Source: Shewanella sp. (GTDB lineage Bacteria > Pseudomonadota > Gammaproteobacteria > Enterobacterales > Shewanellaceae). Taken from it: a DNA stretch of 11,049 bases. How positions within the stretch are numbered: the first letter of the stretch is position 1; every line of letters begins with the position of its first letter. Shown one piece after another: positions 5,582 through 11,049 of this stretch. The notes below the pieces were generated by a model that ran no database searches, was not told the origin of the DNA, and saw only the letters and a list, made by a program, of their open reading frames with translations. The stretch is from NCBI GenBank assembly GCA_004195335.1, contig SDWK01000587.1:1-11049 (forward strand), written 5' to 3'. Position numbers and translations under genes: made by a program.

Positions 5582-7294
5582 CTAGAAGTTAATGGTCAAA
5601 GACGCGTTTACGTCAAAAGCGGTATCGACCACAGGTAGCATGGAGTAAGAGCTGCCTGCTATAACCTCATCAATATCTTGTGGTGCACCGACTGGGGTGC
5701 CACTTCCTGTATATTCGAAATCGTAGTAGAGGCCGGCGAGTTTGATGAACATGCGTGGGTTGATATCGAACATATAGTAGGCTTCACCCACATGTCCGCG
5801 AGTCGCTAACTTGCTACCGATAGGATCGTCTTGTGCCTGAGTGAATGGTGTCCAATATTTAGAACCATAGTTATACTCGAGACCGAACTTACCGTAGGGT
5901 GCAGGGATCTGAATACCGGCATAGATACCGTAACCATCTTTTGGACCGCTATCGTCGGCCGCGCTTGGCATCATGATGATTTCACTACCATCGGCATTGA
6001 GCTGAGCTTCAAATACTGCATCACTGAGCATGCCACCGAACATACCGGCATTGCCGTTACCGTCGGCGCGCGTCCATCCGCCAGAGACAAACCATTTAAC
6101 ATCGTTATCTTCTTCGCGAGCGAAACCAATTCCACCGAGGAACATATCACCAATCACGCCACTGGGTTGTACTCGGGTCTCGAAGTTAAAGTTGCTGAAC
6201 TTCTGCATGTCCTGGTACATGGTTGGGGCAAAGATACCGGCAAGTTGAGTCGGGAATGCCATGGTGCCTTTGAAACCATCGTTGACATCTTTAGCGCCAA
6301 ACAGGGTAAATTGGAGGAAGTTTGTACCATCATCAATTGCATCGATGTTGAAGCCGCCAAGGTGGGTATCTTTGGTGACGATATCACCAAACATCTCGCC
6401 GTTGCCGAATTGGGACTCGAAGCCCTGACCATAACAGAAGCGAACGACCTGGCCTTCGACACCAGTGATGTCACTTAAGTTATAGCCCATGGTTATACCA
6501 TCGAAGTTGAAATTAACCAGGTGTCCCGAAGGGGTTCCGCCTCGCTTCTCATTTTCACGATATTGAGTCGGTGGGCCATAGGTTGAAGGTCGGCGTCCGA
6601 TTGAAAGATAGAGTGGCGAGCCACCTATATTCTTCCAGTTGAAATAGGCGCGTTCTACTCTTAAAAAATCACCGCTTGGATTACCGCTGCTGGTGCCATC
6701 CATGGTGAATGAACGCCAGGAGTCAAATACCTGGACGCCGGTTGAATCGCCCCAGTTTTTAAACATGCTCAGACGACCAGCAAAACTGACGTTGTCCCAT
6801 ACTTTGGCTTTCAGATCCAGCCTTAGTCTGGTGGTGTAGAAGATATCGTTATCGATATCCTGAGTCGTCTTTGGTGCTAAGGCATAAGGCATGATGCCTT
6901 GAAGTTGACCGCTTTGAAACGCCGCTGCCAGGTTCGGATCGGCTGCCATCATCTTACCCAGAGGGGAGGCTGGGTCATTTGGCATACCGAATGCGCCAGA
7001 CATCGCCTTAGCGCCAAAGTCACCGAAGTCTACTTTTATCGCAGGGTTCCAGGTGACATTTTGATAGTGAAGTGAGTGTGCTTTGGTGCGAAAATTACCT
7101 GTAATTGAAATTCTGTCGAGCGCCGAGTGACGCTCCGTCTTATCGACGCGATCATTGATATCGTCCATCTCAGTGGTGATATCTTCGAGCTGTTTTTTCA
7201 GATCTGCGATTTGTTGAGCGTCAGTATCACCAGCATAAACCGATCCTGATAGTGCTAGCGCATTTGCAACGAGTAGTGATATTAAGGTTCTCAT
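5582..7294 (-). CDS. Outer-membrane beta-barrel protein, DUF3373-like putative porin
   Basis: A 570-aa secreted protein: signal peptide MRTLISLLVANALALSGSVYA (21 residues), then a short coiled coil (about residues 26-56, heptad-like QQIADLKKQLEDITTEMDD), then a long beta-strand-rich domain with aromatic girdle-like stretches, ending in ...ASLTINF. The C-terminal Phe is the usual outer-membrane barrel signature recognised by BAM. The overall plan (coiled coil plus about 500-residue barrel) matches the DUF3373 family as I know it from Shewanella and other metal- or sulfur-respiring Proteobacteria; the family assignment is by recall. No CXXCH is present. The ATG is supported by AAGGAG with an 8-nt gap. 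Lying between a monoheme cytochrome and otr, it may admit the substrate or form an outer-membrane contact for the cytochromes. It has no clear resemblance to MtrB. Confidence 0.85.
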   Translation of the reverse strand: MRTLISLLVANALALSGSVYAGDTDAQQIADLKKQLEDITTEMDDINDRVDKTERHSALDRISITGNFRTKAHSLHYQNVTWNPAIKVDFGDFGAKAMSGAFGMPNDPASPLGKMMAADPNLAAAFQSGQLQGIMPYALAPKTTQDIDNDIFYTTRLRLDLKAKVWDNVSFAGRLSMFKNWGDSTGVQVFDSWRSFTMDGTSSGNPSGDFLRVERAYFNWKNIGGSPLYLSIGRRPSTYGPPTQYRENEKRGGTPSGHLVNFNFDGITMGYNLSDITGVEGQVVRFCYGQGFESQFGNGEMFGDIVTKDTHLGGFNIDAIDDGTNFLQFTLFGAKDVNDGFKGTMAFPTQLAGIFAPTMYQDMQKFSNFNFETRVQPSGVIGDMFLGGIGFAREEDNDVKWFVSGGWTRADGNGNAGMFGGMLSDAVFEAQLNADGSEIIMMPSAADDSGPKDGYGIYAGIQIPAPYGKFGLEYNYGSKYWTPFTQAQDDPIGSKLATRGHVGEAYYMFDINPRMFIKLAGLYYDFEYTGSGTPVGAPQDIDEVIAGSSYSMLPVVDTAFDVNASLTINF

Positions 7295-7426
7295 AACATC
7301 TCTCCTTGGGGAGTGCTCGATCGTGTTTTAGTTCTTGTCGAGTCACTCATGAGTTAAGTTTTAGGTTTTACTTCTATTGACTAAAATCTGACTAACCGGT
7401 GACAAATTCTGGCTGATGGGAGGCCT

Positions 7427-7444
7427 GGGGAATTCCCCCCCCAT
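7427..7444. other. GGGGAATTCCCC palindrome running into an eight-C tract
   Basis: In the 203-bp gap between the monoheme cytochrome and the barrel gene, GGGG (7427-7430) AATT CCCC forms a 12-bp palindrome, and the C run continues to 7442 for eight consecutive C. Flanking ATGGG (7416-7420) and CCCAT (7440-7444) can also pair. No T-tract follows on the minus strand, so this is not a classical terminator. It may attenuate or process the operon mRNA. Confidence 0.35.
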
Positions 7445-7497
7445 ATTTTCAAATTTGTCTTTATTAGTAGTTTTTTAGCGGTTAACTGCTAACTATA

Positions 7498-7824
7498 TTA
7501 ACCACAGGTTTGTGGTTGGTCCGAGTCGGCTGCATGGTCGTAAAGGAACTGCTGAATATCCTTCAGATCTTTTTCGGAAAAAGCGTTGAAAGCTTCTTGA
7601 TCGCCTTTATGTTTCAGACGCTTAAAGAAGCGATCCCACTGGCTCATGGTCTTGGTCATTGGGGTCATTTCTCCGCCAACCTCGCCTTGGCTATGGCAGG
7701 CTTTACATCCTTTTTTATAAAGGTGTTTACCCTTCTTAGGGTTGCCCCCCTCTGCTGCGTATGCCTGAGCACCTAATGAGAGTGCGAGAACAATACATGC
7801 GCCTATTTTTATTATCGGTTTCAT
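7498..7824 (-). CDS. Small periplasmic monoheme cytochrome c
   Basis: A 108-aa c-type cytochrome with a Sec signal peptide (MKPIIKIGACIVLALSLGAQAYA, about 23 residues) and a single CKACH heme motif at 40-44, followed by a helix-rich domain typical of class I cytochromes. Met53, Met56 or Met60 could be the sixth heme ligand; the choice cannot be made from sequence. It ends in an unusual Cys-Gly (QPQTCG), leaving one free cysteine. The preferred start is the second ATG of a pair (7824), with AAGGA about 7 nt upstream; the ATG at 7827 has only 4-nt spacing, and a GTG at 7842 would precede the ribosome-binding site. It is the first gene of the cytochrome-barrel-otr set, 203 bp before the barrel gene. 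It likely donates or carries electrons for Otr. A small cytochrome gene near otr is also what I recall from S. oneidensis. Confidence 0.88.
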   Translation of the reverse strand: MKPIIKIGACIVLALSLGAQAYAAEGGNPKKGKHLYKKGCKACHSQGEVGGEMTPMTKTMSQWDRFFKRLKHKGDQEAFNAFSEKDLKDIQQFLYDHAADSDQPQTCG

Positions 7825-7894
7825 CATCGTTTCCTTAGCCACTGGAATATGTGACTTATCTTATAGTTAGCAGAATAACTCTGCCTTGTTACTA

Positions 7895-7936
7895 AATTTA
7901 CCAAAAAGGAGTAGATGTAAATTTGATGTTGATCAT
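7895..7936 (-). promoter_or_regulatory. Candidate FNR/EtrA-dependent promoter of the cytochrome-barrel-otr operon
   Basis: On the minus strand ATGAT-CAAC-ATCAA (7936-7923) matches the FNR consensus TTGAT-N4-ATCAA in 9 of 10 positions. A -10-like TAAATT lies at 7900-7895. If transcription starts near 7888, the box is centred at -41.5, exactly the class II FNR arrangement. Shewanella has the FNR homologue EtrA; CRP, the main anaerobic regulator there, recognises a related but different sequence. The fit of box, spacing and gene function supports induction under low oxygen. Confidence 0.55.
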
Positions 7937-7958
7937 ATTTACAAGAAAAATCTAATTG

Positions 7959-8002
7959 AACAAAATATCATGAATAAAAATCTAATGGACTGATATTTTG
8001 TT
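7959..8002. promoter_or_regulatory. 12-bp perfect inverted repeat upstream of the cytochrome operon
   Basis: AACAAAATATCA (7959-7970) and TGATATTTTGTT (7991-8002) are perfect inverse complements separated by 20 bp. Centre-to-centre the half-sites are about 32 bp (three helical turns) apart, so a dimer or pair of dimers could bind one face. It lies 22 bp upstream of the FNR-like box, consistent with a second activator such as a response regulator. The regulator is unknown. Chance is less likely than for shorter dyads, though the DNA is AT-rich. Confidence 0.45.
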
Positions 8003-8088
8003 TTTGCTTAATGATTTATTATCAATGGCTTGGGTGATATTTTTTTGTTTTTGTCAGACGTAGGGTTTCATGTTTTAAACAATTAACG

Positions 8089-8103
8089 GTGATCCTTGAT
8101 CAC
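8089..8103. promoter_or_regulatory. 15-bp palindrome GTGATC-CTT-GATCAC
   Basis: Two perfect 6-bp arms flank a 3-bp centre. It resembles FNR and CRP sites, but the spacing between TGA/TCA half-sites is one base too long for either (GTGA-N7-TCAC rather than N6; TGAT-N5-ATCA rather than N4). It may be a degenerate site or one for another CRP/FNR-family member. It lies about 200 bp upstream of the predicted operon start. Confidence 0.3.
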
Positions 8104-8201
8104 ATTTATACAATTTCACTATCGTTTCGCTATCAATATTACTACCAATAATGGAATAGCTAGATGTAACAGTTAACGAGCCGCTGCTAGCGTCAGGGGG
8201 A

Positions 8202-8430
8202 GATGATTCAGCATTATAAGGAGGGGGAAACGTTGCAGATTGGGAAAGATGACTCAACATTATAAGGAGGGGGAAACGTTGCAGATTGGGAAAGATGATT
8301 CAGCATCATAAGGAGGGAGAAACGTTGCAGATTGGGAAAGATGATTCAGCATCATAAGGAGGGGGAACGTTGCAGATTGGGAAGGATGATTCAACTCTGT
8401 AAAAACAGAAGGGAACATTGCAGATTAGGA
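8202..8430. repeat. 46-bp tandem repeat: four good copies and one degenerate
   Basis: Units start at 8202, 8248, 8294, 8340 (this one 45 bp, one A or G lost) and 8385; neighbouring good units differ at two or three positions. The fifth unit (8385-8430) is diverged in the middle but keeps its GATGATTCAA start and CATTGCAGATT end. A weaker partial copy may continue at about 8462-8485, and CAGGGGGAGATGATTCAGC at the left edge resembles a unit joint. The period is not a multiple of three, so it does not encode a repeated protein, and there are no spacers, so it is not CRISPR. It lies between the SDR stop and the cytochrome operon promoter. Possible roles are a protein-binding array, a minisatellite, or a set of mini-ORFs (see findings). 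Confidence 0.9.
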
Positions 8431-8458
8431 GCTAGGCGCCCCAGGTTATAGGGCTCCT
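8427..8458 (-). terminator. Hairpin downstream of the SDR gene, possible transcript end
   Basis: AGGAGC (8427-8432) and GCTCCT (8453-8458) form a 6-bp stem; an alternative inner pairing uses GCCC and GGGC. On the minus strand it lies about 32 nt after the SDR stop, with TAATCTGC rather than a T-tract following. Intrinsic termination is doubtful; the right arm of the tandem array overlaps it. Confidence 0.3.
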
Positions 8459-8489
8459 CATCCAGGATTGGGAATGTTAGATTCGTTCC

Positions 8490-9209
8490 TTAAGGTTGCT
8501 GGCGAGTTGGGGCTAATACGATTTCACGTACGCAGACACTTTGAGGTTGCTCGAAGGCGAACAGAGCCGCTTCGGCGATTGTTTCCGGTGCAACAACACC
8601 GCCCATGAACTCTTTCCAATCTGCGTAGCCGGCTTTTATCTCATCGCTGGTGGTATGACCGAGTAGCTCAGTTTCTACGGCGCCTGGGGCAATAGTGACT
8701 AGACGTACATCATCCATAGCGACCTCTTCACGGATATTTTCAGTCAGTGCATGTACCGCGAATTTAGTGGCGCAGTATGCCGCATGGTTGGGGAAGGTTT
8801 TACGGCCTGCAACCGAGCTGACATTGATGATGGTGCCTGTCTTACGGGCTTTCATATCGGCCAATACAGCATGAATTCCGTTGAGTACGCCCATCACATT
8901 GATGTTGAGCATCTGAGCCCACTCGGCAGGATTTTGAGTGTCCGCTTGACCGAGTAGCATCACGCCAGCGTTATTAATCAGGCCGCCCACCGGACCAAAT
9001 TTTTCGACTGCGGTAGCGATAGCGGCTTTAATCGCTTCACCATCGGTGACATCAACGCTGATGCATAAGCTGTTTTCAAGTTCGAGTGCCTGCATAGGCT
9101 CGATGCGGCGAGCCAGTAACAATAGCGGGTGACCCTTTGCGCTAAATGCCTTCGCCATTGCTGCGCCGATACCCGAAGATGCACCCGTAATTACGATAAG
9201 TTGTTTCAT
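8490..9209 (-). CDS. Short-chain dehydrogenase/reductase (classical SDR)
   Basis: Cytoplasmic NAD(P)-dependent oxidoreductase of 239 aa, a normal length for classical SDRs. The Rossmann nucleotide motif TGASSGIG is at residues 8-15, NNAG at 79-82, and the catalytic Ser132, Tyr145 and Lys149 (YCATK) are all present, with Asn in the NIN segment near 102-104 completing the tetrad. The Arg34-Arg35 pair after the second beta strand favours NADPH over NADH. The start is the ATG at 9209, with AAGGG about 10 nt upstream; a TTG seven codons earlier would include that site and is unlikely. The substrate cannot be read from sequence; members of this subgroup reduce small alcohols, ketones or aldehydes, such as serine-type substrates. 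It is divergent from the LysR-type gene, a usual arrangement for a regulator and its target. Confidence 0.93.
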   Translation of the reverse strand: MKQLIVITGASSGIGAAMAKAFSAKGHPLLLLARRIEPMQALELENSLCISVDVTDGEAIKAAIATAVEKFGPVGGLINNAGVMLLGQADTQNPAEWAQMLNINVMGVLNGIHAVLADMKARKTGTIINVSSVAGRKTFPNHAAYCATKFAVHALTENIREEVAMDDVRLVTIAPGAVETELLGHTTSDEIKAGYADWKEFMGGVVAPETIAEAALFAFEQPQSVCVREIVLAPTRQQP

Positions 9210-9286
9210 GATTTTTGTTCCCTTACTCAATCTGATTGATTGGACTGAGTTGTCAGTTGATTGATGATTCGCTGTTTAATGCAGTT

Positions 9287-9319
9287 ATTATAGTGGGAGG
9301 CTTATTGTTGATATATAAT
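9287..9319. promoter_or_regulatory. Candidate divergent promoters of the SDR and LysR-type genes
   Basis: The 208-bp intergenic region holds a TATAAT on the minus strand (9292-9287), facing the SDR gene, and one on the plus strand (9314-9319), facing the regulator. Neither has a good -35 hexamer, which fits promoters needing an activator. Overlapping divergent promoters with a shared operator are typical of LysR-type pairs; I could not fix a T-N11-A box with confidence. Confidence 0.35.
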
Positions 9320-9417
9320 CCATAGCGAACATAATTGTTTACTCACGACTCCTAATCTTATGAGTGCGCTCGAGTCGGTAATGAGATAAACCAAGGGATA
9401 AATAGCAGGAATGAGAG

Positions 9418-10317
9418 ATGAACAGTGATCTGAATCTTGCGGATATACGCGCCTTTACTGTGATAGCGAAGCAGGGCAGCTTCACTCGGGCGGCCGAGAC
9501 GCTTGATTGTTCGCGCTCTCATCTGTCGAAACAGTTAGCTCAGTTAGAAGGTTTTCTCGGGGTGAGTCTGATAACCCGTACAACCCGAGCCCAGAGACTA
9601 ACCGAGCAGGGGCGACATTTTTTCGAGCAATGTCAGGGGGCTTTAGAAACGATAGAGCAGGCCGTGGCGAGCACCGTGGATAATGCGCAAAACCTACAGG
9701 GAATTATCAATATAAACTGCGTCGGTGGTTATATTGGTGAGGAGATCGTTACCGCCTTAGTGAATGACTTTATCGCTCAGCATCCTGAGATCAGCATCAA
9801 TCTCGATTTCAGTAGCCAAAGAGTCGATCTGGTGGTGGATGAGTTCGATCTCGTATTTCGCATGGGGAAGCTGGAAGACTCGGGGATCATTGCCCGTAAG
9901 CTGATGAGCATAGAGAATATGACCATGGCCTCACCTCAGTATCTAAAGCGTCGTGGTTACCCTGATCATCCTAAAGATCTTAAAGATCACCTCTGCATCA
10001 CAGGCTCCATCGATCACTGGTTGTTCGAGCAAAAATCTAACTCGAAGAATAAGGTCGAAGTTGCCATTAAGGGCGGATTTAGGTGTAAGAATGGCCGCGC
10101 CATGAAGGCGAGTGCGCAAGCGGGCAATGGTATCGTGAGACTGCCGAAACTCTATTGTCCACAAGAGTTAGCCAGTGGCGAGCTGGTGTCGGTATTTGAA
10201 GAGTGGCGGGTTGCCGACACGCCATTTTATCTGCTTTACCACAAGGACAGATTTCAGCCCGCCAGGCTAAAGGCCTTCGTCTCTTTTGCGACTCAGAATT
10301 TTATGGATTACGTCTAG
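9418..10317 (+). CDS. LysR-type transcriptional regulator
   Basis: A 299-aa DNA-binding regulator, the usual LTTR length. The N-terminal winged helix-turn-helix spans about residues 6-65, with the recognition region SFTRAAETLDCSRSHLSKQL (21-40) in the typical LysR pattern, followed by a linker helix and a LysR-substrate domain (about 90-295) of periplasmic-binding-protein fold. Sequence features such as ITRTTRAQRLTEQG and FDLVFRMG place it near the CrgA/DsdC-like group that often controls adjacent oxidoreductases. The ATG at 9418 has AGGA about 7 nt upstream. It is divergent from the SDR gene, so it probably activates or represses that gene and itself. The effector is unknown. It ends 45 bp from the convergent methyltransferase. 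Confidence 0.93.
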   Translation: MNSDLNLADIRAFTVIAKQGSFTRAAETLDCSRSHLSKQLAQLEGFLGVSLITRTTRAQRLTEQGRHFFEQCQGALETIEQAVASTVDNAQNLQGIININCVGGYIGEEIVTALVNDFIAQHPEISINLDFSSQRVDLVVDEFDLVFRMGKLEDSGIIARKLMSIENMTMASPQYLKRRGYPDHPKDLKDHLCITGSIDHWLFEQKSNSKNKVEVAIKGGFRCKNGRAMKASAQAGNGIVRLPKLYCPQELASGELVSVFEEWRVADTPFYLLYHKDRFQPARLKAFVSFATQNFMDYV

Positions 10318-10362
10318 CGCAGTGGTTCATTCAAGAGCCGTCACGGGTCTAACAATATGGGT

Positions 10363-10947
10363 TTAGATATTTGTCCCGTAAGCCATGACGACATCCATCG
10401 AGCCTTTTGAACTGGTCATGGCAAAAGGGACCTCAATCGTGATCTGTTTGAATTTATGTGCCTCTAAACATGTCTGTATGCGCTGTTTGGTTAAGCCCAT
10501 TGAGGCACCTTCATCTTGTGCGAGCCAATCGAATTGGATAAAGAGGCCACCGCTTGTTAATAAGGATTTTAGCTGGCCTAAGCTTGCTTCATAATCGGGT
10601 AAGAAACTGCATACTGAAGAGGCGATGATAAGATCGAACTTTTGGTCTAAATAGGGATGATTGTTGATCAATTCATCGCAAAGAAAATCAGAAATTATTG
10701 ACACATTGTCGAGTTCTTTCTCCTCGAGTAATTTCATCATTTCACGTGAACCATCCAAGGCAACAATCTGTTTAACCGTCGGGCTGAGCAGTTCAGTTAA
10801 GTTGCCGGTACCACAGCCAAAATCGAGTATGGTTAACTCTTCTAACTGAATCTTGTTATTCAGCTCAGATAACACCTTCAGTGCATACTCCTTTACTGAT
10901 GGGTCCTTGTCCCACTCGTGAGCGTACTCATCCCATTCATTTTTCAT
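10363..10947 (-). CDS. Class I SAM-dependent methyltransferase
   Basis: A 194-aa cytoplasmic Rossmann-fold enzyme. Motif I, ILDFGCGTGNL (residues 40-50), binds S-adenosylmethionine, followed by the acidic end of the second strand (IVALDGS, 61-67; Asp65 to the ribose hydroxyls), SDF near 86-88 and the post-strand-4 segment FDLIIASSVCSFLPD (104-118). The protein is short, with no extra domain, like UbiE/Methyltransf_11-type enzymes that act on small molecules. The acceptor cannot be told. The ATG at 10947 has AAGGG about 8 nt upstream; a GTG three codons earlier is less likely. It stands alone, convergent with the LysR-type gene, with no visible functional link to its neighbours. Confidence 0.9.
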   Translation of the reverse strand: MKNEWDEYAHEWDKDPSVKEYALKVLSELNNKIQLEELTILDFGCGTGNLTELLSPTVKQIVALDGSREMMKLLEEKELDNVSIISDFLCDELINNHPYLDQKFDLIIASSVCSFLPDYEASLGQLKSLLTSGGLFIQFDWLAQDEGASMGLTKQRIQTCLEAHKFKQITIEVPFAMTSSKGSMDVVMAYGTNI

Positions 10948-11049
10948 GCAATACACCCTTTTTATTCAAGTAAATGCGCTGATATATACCCGCGTAGATA
11001 GAGTTTTTGATATTTTTATTCTTGGATGAGGAGTGATTCGACGCCAGTG

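Noticed and set aside
5831-6478. 215-codon open frame on the plus strand, antisense to the barrel gene
   Set aside because: A shadow of the barrel coding frame; the minus strand has the signal peptide, ribosome-binding site and C-terminal Phe.
8075-8260. 61-codon minus-strand frame entering the tandem repeat
   Set aside because: Part of its sequence is just the 46-bp repeat read in one frame, the period breaks any longer frame, and no ribosome-binding site is visible.
8202-8430. CRISPR array
   Set aside because: The units are directly adjacent with no unique spacers, the unit is not a CRISPR-like dyad, and no cas gene is present.
1-11049. Insertion sequences, prophage, tRNA or rRNA genes
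   Set aside because: I saw no transposase or integrase, no terminal repeats with target duplication, and no tRNA- or rRNA-like sequence.

Overview
The window looks like a piece of a Shewanella (or close relative) chromosome. The main pointer is a set of three genes for periplasmic and outer-membrane electron transfer: a monoheme cytochrome c, a DUF3373-like outer-membrane barrel and an octaheme cytochrome of the Shewanella tetrathionate reductase (Otr) family. The assignment rests on protein resemblance and gene content only; no database was searched.

Layout. (1) 1-1605, plus strand: a small VOC/glyoxalase-fold protein overlaps by 4 bp an Old Yellow Enzyme-family flavin reductase. A 9-bp perfect dyad precedes the pair, which looks like an electrophile or aldehyde detoxification operon. 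(2) 1606-1960: no gene, but a run of inverted repeats. (3) 1961-2266, minus: a 101-aa protein of unknown function. (4) 2267-2695: no supported gene. (5) 2696-3877 (or 3940), minus: a MOT1-type sulfate/molybdate transporter. (6) 4059-4091: a likely terminator of the otr operon. (7) 7824-4133, minus: monoheme cytochrome c, then the DUF3373-like barrel, then otr. An FNR/EtrA-like box lies upstream at the spacing of a class II FNR promoter. (8) 7843-8489: a 647-bp intergenic region with the FNR-like box, a 12-bp perfect dyad, a 15-bp palindrome and a 46-bp tandem repeat of four good copies plus one degenerate copy. (9) 8490-9209, minus: a short-chain dehydrogenase, divergent from a LysR-type regulator (9418-10317, plus) that probably controls it. 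(10) 10363-10947, minus: a class I SAM-dependent methyltransferase, convergent with the regulator.

How the genes work together. The central operon probably moves electrons under low oxygen to a sulfur or nitrogen oxyanion such as tetrathionate, nitrite or hydroxylamine. Otr would be the periplasmic terminal enzyme and the small cytochrome its electron donor or shuttle. The barrel would supply substrate entry, or possibly a porin-cytochrome contact at the outer membrane. The two oxidoreductase modules on either side (VOC plus OYE, and SDR plus LysR) look like independent stress or detoxification units.

The least explained parts are non-coding: the 46-bp tandem repeat, whose units each carry a Shine-Dalgarno-like stretch and a 10-codon TTG mini-ORF; the 12-bp dyad beside the FNR-like box; the hairpin-dense stretch after the flavin reductase; and a strong GC hairpin directly before the otr ribosome-binding site.
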